39,174 nucleotides of DNA from JBBSMX01 sp038232935 (lineage in GTDB: Bacteria; Bacteroidota; Rhodothermia; Rhodothermales; JANQRZ01): positions 1-39,174 of the forward strand of contig JBBSMX010000024.1 in the NCBI GenBank assembly GCA_038232935.1. The letters are read 5' to 3'. A program made the translations under genes and the position numbers. The notes under the pieces are model-generated. The model made no database searches and was not told where the DNA came from. It saw only the letters and a list, made by a program, of their open reading frames with translations. Shown here in pieces: positions 22,905 through 35,620 of this stretch. How positions within the stretch are numbered: the first letter of the stretch is position 1; every line of letters starts with the position of its first letter.

Positions 22905-24182
22905 ATGCCCTCCCTCCCCGCCGGCGAGGTCCCAGACCTCCCGCCCGTCGCCCGTCGCTTCGTCCGTTACGTGCAGATCGATACGCAGTCCGACCCCGAC
23001 GCCGAGACGACGCCCTCGACGGAAAAACAGAAAGTTCTCAGCCGCCTGCTCGCTGATGAACTCCGCAGCATCGGGCTCGACGCTGCGATGGACGACTTCG
23101 GCTACGTCTATGCCACGCTTCCCTCGACGCTCGGTGCCGACGCGGCAGCGCCCGTCCTCGGCCTCGTCGCGCACGTGGACACGTCGCCGGACGAGCCGGG
23201 CGGGCCGGTACACCCGTTCGTCCACACCGACTACCGGGGCGATGTCATCGTGCTCCCCGGCGACGAATCCGTGACGCTCGACCCGGCGCGACAGCCGGCC
23301 CTGCGCGAGCACCTCGGCCACGACCTCATTACGAGCGACGGCACCACCCTCCTCGGCTCCGACGACAAGGCCGGCGTCGCGGTCCTGATGCAACTCGCCG
23401 AGGATCTGATCGACGACAACGCGCCGCGACCCGAGGTCCGCCTGCTCTTTACCGTGGACGAGGAGATCGGGCGCGGGGTGGACGAGTTGGACCGCGCGCG
23501 CTTCGGAGCTGAGGTGGCGTACACGGTGGACGGCGGCGGCGTGGGCGGCATCTACGCCGAGACGTTCCACGCTGCCGAAGCCATTGTCACGGTCGAGGGC
23601 GTGACGGTCCATCCCGGCTATGCGAAGGATGTCATGGCGAACGCTGTCCGCATCCTCGCTGAGTTCGTCGCGGCCCTCCCCGCCGACGAAGCACCGGAAA
23701 CGACCGAGGGCCGGCAGGGCTATTTCTATCCCCACACCATCACGCAAGGCGAGACAGGTCGCGCCGCCGTCCGCGTCCTGCTTCGCGACTTCGAGGCGGA
23801 CGGGATGGAGCGACGCAAAGCCTACCTCCACCAACTCGCCGACGACGTGGCGGCCCGGCATCCGCGCGCGCGCCTCCGCATCGACATCAGCGACACGTAC
23901 CGGAACATGCTGAGCTACATCGAGGCAACGGACCCGCGCACCGTCGCGTTCGCGGAAGACGCCGCCCGTGCAGTGGGGATCGAGCCCGAGCTACGGCTCG
24001 TGCGCGGCGGCACGGATGGCGCGCGCCTCTCCGAGATGGGCATCCCGACGCCCAACCTGTTCACCGGCGGGCACGACTTCCACAGCCGCTTCGAGTGGAA
24101 CACGGTACAGAACCTCGAGGCGGCACTCGGCTTTGTAAAGGCCCTCGTGCGCCACTGGGGCGAGCACGGTGCCCACCCGTAG
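22905..24182 (+). CDS. pepT: Peptidase T (tripeptide aminopeptidase), M20 family
   Basis: 425 residues from the ATG at 22905. An in-frame TTG at 22830 would add a Ser/Pro-rich stretch without family similarity. Motifs of the zinc-dependent M20B family are present: GLVAHVDTSPDEPG (His90, Asp92), LLGSDDKAG (second metal region), FTVDEEIGRG with the catalytic and ligand glutamates, and the late RGGTDGARLSEMGIPTPNLFTGGHDFHSRFEW. PepT removes the N-terminal residue from tripeptides in the cytoplasm; the usual length is about 410. It is divergent from tetR and followed by a small membrane protein gene. No link to fatty-acid metabolism is expected. Confidence 0.94.
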   Translation: MPSLPAGEVPDLPPVARRFVRYVQIDTQSDPDAETTPSTEKQKVLSRLLADELRSIGLDAAMDDFGYVYATLPSTLGADAAAPVLGLVAHVDTSPDEPGGPVHPFVHTDYRGDVIVLPGDESVTLDPARQPALREHLGHDLITSDGTTLLGSDDKAGVAVLMQLAEDLIDDNAPRPEVRLLFTVDEEIGRGVDELDRARFGAEVAYTVDGGGVGGIYAETFHAAEAIVTVEGVTVHPGYAKDVMANAVRILAEFVAALPADEAPETTEGRQGYFYPHTITQGETGRAAVRVLLRDFEADGMERRKAYLHQLADDVAARHPRARLRIDISDTYRNMLSYIEATDPRTVAFAEDAARAVGIEPELRLVRGGTDGARLSEMGIPTPNLFTGGHDFHSRFEWNTVQNLEAALGFVKALVRHWGEHGAHP

Positions 24183-24214
24183 CCGCCCCTCCCCCACCCT
24201 CGCCCGGCCCCCCG

Positions 24215-24382
24215 ATGCAACCCGTTCCCGACACGCGGCGCAAGCGCTCCCGCCTCTTCGTCATCGCCTTTGTCGTCCTCATCATCGCCCTCTCCGTGCT
24301 GGCTACGGTGCTGATCCTGTCCGGCCGTCAGGATGCCGGGTTCCAGCAGCAACTTCAGGAGCTACGAGATGAAGGGAGATAG
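24215..24382 (+). CDS. Small single-pass membrane protein (hypothetical)
   Basis: 55 residues. A basic start (MQPVPDTRRKRSR) is followed by one strongly hydrophobic segment (about 14-36) and a short polar tail (GRQDAGFQQQLQELRDEGR), as in an N-in/C-out anchor. It starts 33 bases after pepT on the same strand and ends 45 bases before a bidirectional terminator, so it is probably co-transcribed with pepT. It matches no family I recognise. Its small size leaves some doubt that it is translated, but the charge pattern around the membrane segment argues for a real gene. Confidence 0.55.
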   Translation: MQPVPDTRRKRSRLFVIAFVVLIIALSVLATVLILSGRQDAGFQQQLQELRDEGR

Positions 24383-24427
24383 CGAGGTACGTGCGGCGCT
24401 GAGCAAATTGAGCATGTCGGCATCATC

Positions 24428-24470
24428 AAAAAAATCGCCCCGGCCGTCGCAGAGACAGCCGGGGCGTTTC
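24428..24470. terminator. Bidirectional terminator; ancestral rpoC terminator copy
   Basis: CGCCCCGGC (24436-24444) pairs perfectly with GCCGGGGCG (24458-24466), 9 bp. It is flanked by seven A on the left (minus-strand T-tract) and by TTTCATTCTGTTT on the right. It would stop pepT and the small protein gene on the plus strand. On the minus strand it follows the truncated rpoC copy exactly as a weaker related hairpin (26555-26596) follows intact rpoC. Confidence 0.85.
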
Positions 24471-24489
24471 ATTCTGTTTCGGTTAGCGC

Positions 24490-24629
24490 TTACAGCTCGG
24501 CCTCAACGGTGGTGCTGCCGTCGCCGGCCGGCGTACGCGCCGTGCCGCTGACGGCCGCTTGCAGCACTTCGAGCTCCTTCTTCGAGCCCACCACGATGCC
24601 GCGGTAGCGCCGGAGACCCGTGCCCGCCG
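24490..24629 (-). pseudogene. rpoC': Truncated copy of the rpoC 3' end (last 45 codons)
   Basis: The minus strand reads in frame from GTGLRRYRGIVVGSKKEL to GDGSTTVEAEL and a TAA stop. This is the C-terminus of the intact RpoC at 26620-30945, with only Asp-to-Gly and Ala-to-Val changes. About 14 of 140 bases differ, nearly all at synonymous positions. Homology stops abruptly at 24629, where rpoC continues with GGACGAGC. No start or promoter is present, so the fragment is not expressed as a gene. Both copies point the same way and are 2.13 kb apart, each followed by a homologous terminator, so together they form a direct repeat of about 200 bases (24428-24629 and 26555-26759). Confidence 0.93.
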
Positions 24630-24720
24630 ACGCACCACACCGGAGGCCCGTGCTTGACATCGGGAGGCTTCTTCCTTACTGTGAAGAACACTTGAACCAT
24701 TAGACAGAAGAGAAAAAGCC

Positions 24721-24915
24721 ATGCAGGGAAGACTAGCTACCACGCTGCTGCATACGACTGTGGCGTTCCCTCTGTCCGCACTCGCCGAGGGACCGCGCGA
24801 GGCCGGCACGCACCGCTTCGGCTTCGGTGGTCGTAGCCTCCCCTCGGGCGTGTACCTCCTCCGGGCGGAAACACCGGGCGAGGTGCTCACGCGGCGGATC
24901 ACCCTCTTGAGGTAG
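24721..24915 (+). pseudogene. Remnant of a secreted protein gene: T9SS-type sorting tail only
   Basis: 64-codon open frame. Its last about 35 residues (AGTHRFGFGGRSLPSGVYLL, then RAETPGEVLTRRITLLR) match the end of type A C-terminal sorting domains, and align with AGTHRFRLDGAAVPSGVYLV at the end of the neighbouring full gene. The first 20 or so residues look vaguely like a signal peptide, but the passenger domain and the start of the sorting domain are missing. It is most simply the 3' end of a gene lost by deletion or recombination. Its stop is two bases before the ATG of the next gene. It lies inside the segment bounded by the two rpoC 3' copies. Confidence 0.65.
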
Positions 24916-24917
24916 CG

Positions 24918-26534
24918 ATGACGGAGACGCTGACTCTACGCCGTATCGCGGCGGGGGTGGCGCTCGGCGTAGTATTGCTGAGTGCTGCCCCCACGCGGGC
25001 GCAACTCGTGATCGAACAGCAGAGCATGGAGGTGACCGTGCCGCAGGAGGAATCCGAGACGCGGGCGGTGACGCTGACGAACGCGGGGGCGGAGCCGCTC
25101 ACCTTCTGCGTCTCCTTCGACCGTCCATTGCAACGGGGCGACGGGGAGACCCGGCTCGCGGGGAGTGCGGCCGGTGGGGGCGCACCGTGCGGGGACTACG
25201 GCGAGGTGCTCCACTACTTCGACGAGGACGACCTCAGAGGAGGGTGGGGACCCTCCGGCATCACGATGACGCCCGAGGGTCGCCTCTTTACTTCCGAGGT
25301 GAGTGTGCTCCCCCGCACGTTCGAGTTCACGCCGGACCTCCAATTTGTCCGCTCGTTCGAGCACCCCACCGTCGCCGAACTCGTGCCGTTCCCGGGCACG
25401 GTGGGCGTGGGCTTCGACACCGAGAGCGGGACGCTGTGGTGGATGAACCTCGAATACCAAGGCGGGAGCGGGGGCGGCACCCGCCGCGTGCTCCTCCTCG
25501 AAGGCGACTTCGACGGCATCCCCACCGGCCGTCGCATCGAGGTTGCCCCGCCCGATGAACCCATCGACGACTTCAGTCCCGGCGGCCTCGCCTACGATCC
25601 TAGCACCGACCACTTCCTCTTCTCGGCCGTCCTCGGCGACTCCCAGAACCTTGACAATTGGCAATTCTGGGCTGTGGACCGAGAGGGCACCGTGCCCGAG
25701 GGTTACCCCTTCCGTCCCGAGCCCTACCCCGACGGCATCTTCAACATCATCGACGCCCACGGCGGAGCGGAAGGCGGACCCGAAGGCGTGCGGATCGAGT
25801 ACGGGGCGTTCCCGCCGGGCGCACCGGGGAACGACCGGATTGTTGTCGTAGATCGGTGGGGCCACTCGGAGGGCGAGGCGCTGGAGACGCCGGTGCCGTC
25901 GGTGCTCCTCGAAGCAGGGGGGGCCGGTCCGAGGGGGAATCCGCTCCGTAGCCGGATCGACCCCAACGGCGTGATGTACATGACGTTTAGAAACTTTGAA
26001 GCGCGAGGCATTGTCGGCAGTCGGCCGCACCCGCTGCCGCCGTCGTGGCTGGTGGTGGACTCGGATGCGGGGCCGGAGGCGGCGTGGGACGGAACGCTGG
26101 CTCCGGACGAGAGTCGCACGCTCACGCTCACGTTTCGGGCGGGGGAGCGGGAGGTCGGTGACTACACCTCAGCGTTGCAGGCGTTCGACACCGCTACGGG
26201 CGAGGCGGTGGAAGTACCACTCACGCTGGAAGTGACGCAGGGGACGGACACGGAGAGCACCCTGCCCGACGCGGCGGGGGTGTCGCTGGCGGCGTACCCG
26301 AACCCGTCGAGCGAAGGGGTAACGGTGGCGCTCACGCTCGACGTGGCCGCTGAGGTGCACCTTGCGGTCTACGACGTGCTGGGCCGCGAGGTCGCCGTGT
26401 TACACGAGGGACGCTTGACGGCAGGCACGCACCGCTTTCGTCTCGACGGAGCCGCAGTCCCCTCGGGAGTGTACCTCGTGCGAGCTGAGGCAGGAAGGCA
26501 CCGCTTCACCGAGCGCGTGACGGTGGCGCACTGA
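24918..26534 (+). CDS. Secreted protein with T9SS type A C-terminal sorting domain
   Basis: 538 residues. Signal peptide about 1-28 (RRIAAGVALGVVLLSAAPTRA, cleavage before QLVIEQQ). An Ig-like or ASPM/SPD-2-like stretch (about 32-75: VTVPQEESETRAVTLTNAGAEPLTF) is followed by a beta-propeller-like region (about 95-370) with repeated PSGITMTPEGRLF, GVGFDTESGTLWWMNLE and GGLAYDPSTDHFLF segments. A second beta-sandwich piece (about 390-445) leads to the sorting domain (about 460-538: LAAYPNPSSEGVTVAL, VYDVLGREVAVL, SGVYLVRAE). Such tails direct export through the type IX system and surface attachment or release. The passenger's function is unknown. It is convergent with rpoC and lies within the insertion-like segment. 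Confidence 0.85.
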   Translation: MTETLTLRRIAAGVALGVVLLSAAPTRAQLVIEQQSMEVTVPQEESETRAVTLTNAGAEPLTFCVSFDRPLQRGDGETRLAGSAAGGGAPCGDYGEVLHYFDEDDLRGGWGPSGITMTPEGRLFTSEVSVLPRTFEFTPDLQFVRSFEHPTVAELVPFPGTVGVGFDTESGTLWWMNLEYQGGSGGGTRRVLLLEGDFDGIPTGRRIEVAPPDEPIDDFSPGGLAYDPSTDHFLFSAVLGDSQNLDNWQFWAVDREGTVPEGYPFRPEPYPDGIFNIIDAHGGAEGGPEGVRIEYGAFPPGAPGNDRIVVVDRWGHSEGEALETPVPSVLLEAGGAGPRGNPLRSRIDPNGVMYMTFRNFEARGIVGSRPHPLPPSWLVVDSDAGPEAAWDGTLAPDESRTLTLTFRAGEREVGDYTSALQAFDTATGEAVEVPLTLEVTQGTDTESTLPDAAGVSLAAYPNPSSEGVTVALTLDVAAEVHLAVYDVLGREVAVLHEGRLTAGTHRFRLDGAAVPSGVYLVRAEAGRHRFTERVTVAH

Positions 26535-26554
26535 CAACACCCTGAATGTGCACG

Positions 26555-26596
26555 AAAATGCCCCGACCATCACGCTTGGGAGCGGACAGCCGGGGC
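26555..26596 (-). terminator. Terminator-like hairpin after intact rpoC
   Basis: GCCCCG (26560-26565) pairs with CGGGGC (26591-26596) around a long loop containing a small CGCT/AGCG hairpin; the minus strand continues ATTTTCG. It is clearly related to the perfect terminator at 24428-24470 but has a shorter stem and poorer T-tract. It may also serve the convergent sorting-tail gene. Confidence 0.55.
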
Positions 26597-26619
26597 TTCT
26601 GTTCGGACCACGCGGAGGC

Positions 26620-30945
<4,326 letters not shown>

Positions 30946-30981
30946 GTGCTGTATCGAGAGCTAATAGTTGATACCGGGCGC

Positions 30982-31008
30982 AGGGGCGTAGCACGACGCT
31001 ACGCCCCT
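30982..31008 (-). other. 11-bp perfect hairpin in the rpoB-rpoC spacer
   Basis: AGGGGCGTAGC pairs with GCTACGCCCCT around a 5-base loop. No T-tract follows, so it does not look like a terminator. It could be an mRNA processing or stabilising site, or a short intergenic palindromic repeat of the REP type. Confidence 0.5.
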
Positions 31009-31025
31009 ACGGGTTGGCATGCCGA

Positions 31026-34000
31026 TCAGTCGAGCTGGACTTCGAGCCCCAGCCCTTGAAGCTCGCGGACGAGGACGTTGAAGCTCTCCGGAACGCCCGG
31101 CTCGGGGAGCGTGTCGCCCTTGACGATGGCTTCGTAGGTCTTGGAGCGGCCCTGCACGTCGTCGCTCTTAACGGTGAGCAACTCGCGGAGGACGCTGGAG
31201 GCGCCGTAGGCGTAGAGCGCCCACACCTCCATTTCGCCGAAGCGCTGGCCGCCGAACTGGGCCTTGCCACCGAGCGGCTGCTGGGTGATGAGGCTGTACG
31301 GCCCGATGCTCCGGGCGTGGATCTTGTCCTCCACGAGGTGCGAGAGCTTGAGCATGTAGATCTGCCCGACCGTCGTGAGCTGGTCGAACGGCTCGCCGGA
31401 GCGGCCGTCGTAGAGCTGCGCGCGGCCGTCGGTCGGCAGGCCGGCCGCTTCGAGTTCGGCGGCGATGTCGTCCATCGTCGCGCCGTCGAAGGCGGGCGTG
31501 GCGTACTTCACGCCGAGCTTATCGCCGGCCCACCCGAGGAGGGTCTCGAAGATCTGCCCGAGGTTCATACGGGAAGGCACGCCGAGCGGGTTGAGCGCGA
31601 TGTCCACCGGCGTCCCGTCTTCGAGGAACGGCATGTCCTCGATGGGGACGATCCGGGCGACGACGCCCTTGTTGCCGTGGCGGCCGGCCATCTTGTCGCC
31701 GACTTGCAGCTTGCGCTTCTTGGCGATGTAGACCTTGGCGAGCTGGACGATGCCCGGCGGCAGCTCGTCGCCCATCTGGATCCGGTACTGCTCGCGCTTG
31801 GCGAGGCCCGAGACGTCCGTGTGGCGGCGCTGGTAGTTCGAGAGGAGGCGGGCGATCTGCCTGTTCTTGTCGTCGTCCTTCGTGAACGCCTGGCGAATCT
31901 TGAGCTCCGACGGCGGAATCTCCTCGAACGCTTTCTTCGTGACCTTGCCGCCCTCGCTCACGACGACGGTCCCGTCGCGCAGCTCCACGCCGCCCGATGT
32001 CTCGTTGTGGGCGAGCTCGAAGAACCGTTCGTAGAACCGCTCGTTCAGCTCGGCCACGTCGCGGGCGAGTTCGTTCTCGATCTGCTCGAGCCGCATCTCC
32101 TCCGCCTTCTTCGTGGCCGGGTCCGCCTTGCGGCGGCTGAAGAGCTGCGTGTCGATCACGACGCCCTTCATCCCCGGCTTGGCCTTGAGCGAGGCGTCCT
32201 TCACGTCGCCGGCTTTGTCACCGAAGATAGCGCGGAGCAGCTTCTCCTCCGGCGTCGGGTCGGTCTCGCCCTTCGGCGTGATCTTGCCGACGATGATGTC
32301 GCCGGGGCCGACTTCGGCACCGATGCGGATGATGCCGCGCTCGTCGAGATCCTTCGTCGCCTCCTCGGAGACGTTCGGGATCTCGCGCGTGAGTTCCTCC
32401 TCGCCGCGCTTCGTGTCGCGGACTTGGTGCTCGAACTCCTCGATGTGGACACTCGTGAAGACGTCCTCCTTCACGACGCGCTCGCTGATCACGATGGCGT
32501 CCTCGAAGTTGTACCCCTTCCACGGCATGAACGCGACGAGCACGTTCTTGCCGAGGGCCAACTCGCCCTTCTGCGTCGCGCAGCCGTCGGCGAGCACATC
32601 GCCCTTCTTGACGCGCTGCCCGGCCCGGACGAGCGGCTTCTGGTTGACCGTGGTGTCCTGGTTCGTCCGGCGGAACTTGATGAGGTTGTAGACGCGGACC
32701 GGCTCCTCGAACGCGAGCGCGGTTTCGTCTTCGGCTTCATCGTAGCGAACGATGATCCGGTTGGCATCGACCTGCTCGATGACGCCGTCGCCCTCCGCAA
32801 TCACGAGCGCGCGGGAGTCGCGGGCAGCGCGGCCTTCGAGGCCGGTGCCGACGATCGGGCTCTCCGGGCGGAGAAGCGGAACCGCCTGCCGCTGCATGTT
32901 CGAGCCCATCAGCGCACGGTTGGCGTCGTCGTGCTCGAGGAACGGGATCATGCTCGCCGCCGGCGAGATGATCTGGTTCGGCGAGATGTCCATGTACTGG
33001 ATCTCGTCGGGCCGCATGAGCGGGAAGTCGCCACGCTGACGGCAGCGGACGAACTCGTTCTCGAACGTGCCATCGTCACTGAGCGGCGCGTTCGCCTGCG
33101 CGATCACGACGCGGTCCTCGTCCTCGGCCGAGAGGTACTCGATCTCCTCCGTCACCACGCTGTCCTTGACGACGCGGTACGGGGTCTCGATGAAGCCGAA
33201 GTCGTTGATGACGCCGTGCACGCAGAGGCTGGAGATGAGCCCGATGTTCGGGCCTTCCGGCGTCTCGATCGGGCAGAGCCGGCCGTAGTGCGTGTAGTGG
33301 ACGTCGCGGACTTCGAAGCCGGCGCGCTCGCGCGTCAGACCACCCGGCCCGAGCGCAGACATCCGACGCTTGTGCGTCAGCTCCGCCAGCGGGTTCGTCT
33401 GGTCCATGAACTGCGAGAGCTGGTTCGTCCCGAAGAACGTGTTGATGACCGACGAGACGGTCCGCGCGTTCACGAGGTCCTGCGGCGTGAACTTGTCGGC
33501 GTCGCGGAGATTCATCCGCTCCTTGATCGTCCGCGCCATGCGGGCGAGGCCGAGCGAGAACTGGCTCTGGAGCTGCTCCCCGACCGTCCGCACGCGGCGG
33601 TTGCCGAGGTGGTCGATGTCGTCGACGTGGCTCTTGCCGTTCTGGAGGAGGATGAGCTCCTTGACGATGGCGATGATGTCATCGCGGGTCAGCGTGACAT
33701 CGTCGCGGTCCTTCGGCAGGTTCAGCCGCTGGTTGATGCGGTAGCGACCGACGTCGCCGAGATCGTAGCGCTTCTCGGAGAAGAACAGCCGGTCGAGCAC
33801 GCCGCGGGCGGTCTCGACGTCCGGCGGCTCGGAGCCGCGGAGCTGAATGTAGAGGTATTCGAGCGCCTCCTCCTCAGAGTGCGTCGGGTCCTTCTTGAGC
33901 GTGTTGAGGAGCGTGGCCTTATCGAAGTCCTCTTCCTCTTCCTTCCGCACGAAGACCTGCTCGATGCCGGCCTCCTTGAGTGTGCCGTAGTCGTCCTCTT

Positions 34001-34904
34001 CGAGCACGTGTTCGGCCGGGAGCAGCACTTCGCGCTCGCGCTGCTCCTCGATCACCTCACCCGTGTCCTCGTCGACGATCTCCTCGACGCGCTCGACGGT
34101 CACGCTCGCGGCGAGTGTACGGCCCACGCCGGACTTGCCGAAGTCGCGCTTGTTCGTCGTCGCAATCGTGTCAGCGAGGTCGAAGAGGCTGACGATCTCC
34201 TCATTCGAAGAGAAGCCGAGGGCGCGGAGGAGCGTCGTCACCGGAAGCTTCTTCTTCCGGTCGATGTACGCCCACATCACGTTCGACACGTCGGTCGAGA
34301 ACTCGATCCACGAGCCACGGAACGGGATCACGCGCGCCTGATAGAGCTCGGTGCCGTTCGGGTGGATGTTCTGCCCAAAGAAGACGCCCGGCGAGCGATG
34401 GAGCTGGCTCACCACGACGCGCTCGGCGCCGTTGATGACGAACGTCCCCTGCTGGGTCATGAAAGGGAGGTTGCCGAGGTAGACGTCCTGCTGGACGGCC
34501 TCCTCGGGCTCATCCTCGTCCTCGTCTTCCTTGCTCGACAGACGCAGCTTCGCCTTGAGCGGAACGGCATAGCTGAGCCCCTGCGCGATGCACTCCTCCT
34601 CAGAGTGCTTCGGCGCGTCGAGCTCGTAGTGGAGGAATTCGAGCGTGTAACGCTCCCGACTGTCTGTGATGGGGAAGTGCTCCAGAAAGACGGACTGGAG
34701 CCCTTTAGAGGGATCTCGTTCTTCCGGCGCGACATCGGCCTGCGCGAAGTCCGCGAAGCTCTGGAGCTGGACCCCCAGAAAATCCGGGTACTCCAGAACG
34801 GGCTCGATGTCGGCAAAGGTGAGGCGACCGGTCTCGGTCGCGGGCAGTTCCTTTCGTTGGCGGGTGGTGGCGGTGGCTCTCCCGTTCGTGCTGTTTTTGC
34901 TCAA
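31026..34904 (-). CDS. rpoB: DNA-directed RNA polymerase beta subunit
   Basis: 1292 residues with the expected conserved blocks. These include the rifampicin-pocket region FFGTNQLSQFMDQTNPLAEL followed by THKRRMSALGPGGL (about 465-500), the substrate-binding GYNFEDAIVISER (about 795-810), KMAGRHGNKGVVARI (about 1055-1070) and the C-terminal GGKAQFGGQRFGEMEVWALYAYGA. The rifampicin-pocket residues visible in this block look wild-type. The start is TTG at 34904; no in-frame ATG lies shortly upstream. It follows rplL after an unusually long 264-base spacer. Confidence 0.98.
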   Translation of the reverse strand: MSKNSTNGRATATTRQRKELPATETGRLTFADIEPVLEYPDFLGVQLQSFADFAQADVAPEERDPSKGLQSVFLEHFPITDSRERYTLEFLHYELDAPKHSEEECIAQGLSYAVPLKAKLRLSSKEDEDEDEPEEAVQQDVYLGNLPFMTQQGTFVINGAERVVVSQLHRSPGVFFGQNIHPNGTELYQARVIPFRGSWIEFSTDVSNVMWAYIDRKKKLPVTTLLRALGFSSNEEIVSLFDLADTIATTNKRDFGKSGVGRTLAASVTVERVEEIVDEDTGEVIEEQREREVLLPAEHVLEEDDYGTLKEAGIEQVFVRKEEEEDFDKATLLNTLKKDPTHSEEEALEYLYIQLRGSEPPDVETARGVLDRLFFSEKRYDLGDVGRYRINQRLNLPKDRDDVTLTRDDIIAIVKELILLQNGKSHVDDIDHLGNRRVRTVGEQLQSQFSLGLARMARTIKERMNLRDADKFTPQDLVNARTVSSVINTFFGTNQLSQFMDQTNPLAELTHKRRMSALGPGGLTRERAGFEVRDVHYTHYGRLCPIETPEGPNIGLISSLCVHGVINDFGFIETPYRVVKDSVVTEEIEYLSAEDEDRVVIAQANAPLSDDGTFENEFVRCRQRGDFPLMRPDEIQYMDISPNQIISPAASMIPFLEHDDANRALMGSNMQRQAVPLLRPESPIVGTGLEGRAARDSRALVIAEGDGVIEQVDANRIIVRYDEAEDETALAFEEPVRVYNLIKFRRTNQDTTVNQKPLVRAGQRVKKGDVLADGCATQKGELALGKNVLVAFMPWKGYNFEDAIVISERVVKEDVFTSVHIEEFEHQVRDTKRGEEELTREIPNVSEEATKDLDERGIIRIGAEVGPGDIIVGKITPKGETDPTPEEKLLRAIFGDKAGDVKDASLKAKPGMKGVVIDTQLFSRRKADPATKKAEEMRLEQIENELARDVAELNERFYERFFELAHNETSGGVELRDGTVVVSEGGKVTKKAFEEIPPSELKIRQAFTKDDDKNRQIARLLSNYQRRHTDVSGLAKREQYRIQMGDELPPGIVQLAKVYIAKKRKLQVGDKMAGRHGNKGVVARIVPIEDMPFLEDGTPVDIALNPLGVPSRMNLGQIFETLLGWAGDKLGVKYATPAFDGATMDDIAAELEAAGLPTDGRAQLYDGRSGEPFDQLTTVGQIYMLKLSHLVEDKIHARSIGPYSLITQQPLGGKAQFGGQRFGEMEVWALYAYGASSVLRELLTVKSDDVQGRSKTYEAIVKGDTLPEPGVPESFNVLVRELQGLGLEVQLD

Positions 34905-35168
34905 CGTACGCCCCGATGAGTTGATAGCTACCGAAAAAATTGGGCCAAATGGACCGACGGCAACGCGAAGTGCCTGCTCGGGTTCCGGGCCTTGGCCGGT
35001 CTACACCGGCATTTCTACTACGTGCCGAATCGGCAAAAGCCGGCCCCCGGCGCGGACTCGAACGCCCGAATTCAGGTAGGCCGGCCAGCCCCACCGCCCG
35101 CCCCGCTACACATCGGAAGCGAGGGCAGGCGGAGGACTATAGCCTGCGCACGAGGCGCGGCGGACCTC
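34905..35168 (-). other. rplL-rpoB spacer, no gene, several short dyads
   Basis: 264 bases without a credible gene. It holds TGCCGA-A-TCGGCA next to CGGC-AAAA-GCCG (about 35023-35043), GC-rich repeats of GGCCGG, and a GTTCGAGTCC string like a tRNA T-loop but without pairing arms. In many bacteria this spacer carries an attenuator and RNase cleavage site that set the ratio of ribosomal proteins to polymerase. A similar role is plausible but not shown. Confidence 0.4.
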
Positions 35169-35546
35169 TTACTTGAGCTCGACTTCAGCGCCGGCTCCTT
35201 CGAGCTTGCCCTTGATGTCATCGGCTTCGGACTTGGAGATGCCCTCCTTGATGGCGTTGGGCGCGCCGTCGACGAGTTCCTTCGCCTCCTTGAGACCGAG
35301 GCCAGTGATCCCACGGACCTCTTTGATGACGGCGATCTTGTTGCCGCCGATTCCTTTGAGGATCACGTCGAACTCCGTCTGCTCCTCAGCGGCGGCGGCA
35401 CCGTCGCCGCCAGCCGGGCCGGCCATCGCGACGGCCGCAGCGGCCGGCTTGATGCCGTACTCGTCCTCGAGGACTTTGGCGAGTTCGCTCGCCTCTTTGA
35501 TGGTGAGGTTGACGAGCTGCTCTGCGAGGTCTTTGATATCTGCCAT
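35169..35546 (-). CDS. rplL: Ribosomal protein bL12 (L7/L12)
   Basis: 125 residues. N-terminal dimerisation domain (about 1-35, LAEQLVNLTIKEASELAKVLEDEYGI), an Ala/Gly-rich hinge (about 36-58), and the C-terminal factor-binding domain (EFDVILKGIGGNKIAVIKEVRGITGLGLKEAKELVDGAP) that recruits EF-Tu and EF-G. It follows rplJ by 74 bases, as in the standard rplJL arrangement in which L10 and L12 form the stalk. Confidence 0.98.
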   Translation of the reverse strand: MADIKDLAEQLVNLTIKEASELAKVLEDEYGIKPAAAAVAMAGPAGGDGAAAAEEQTEFDVILKGIGGNKIAVIKEVRGITGLGLKEAKELVDGAPNAIKEGISKSEADDIKGKLEGAGAEVELK

Positions 35547-35620
35547 GGTAGTGGGGTTTCCTGCGGCGGTCTCGGCCCGAAACGGGCTACGCCGCTGATT
35601 AAGGGATGGTGAGGGTGTTT

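Noticed and set aside
35040..35110. tRNA-like strings (GTAGC and GTTCGAGTCC on the minus strand) in the rplL-rpoB spacer
   Set aside because: The T-arm and acceptor arms do not pair and no anticodon arm can be drawn, so this is not a tRNA; at most it is chance or a decayed fragment.
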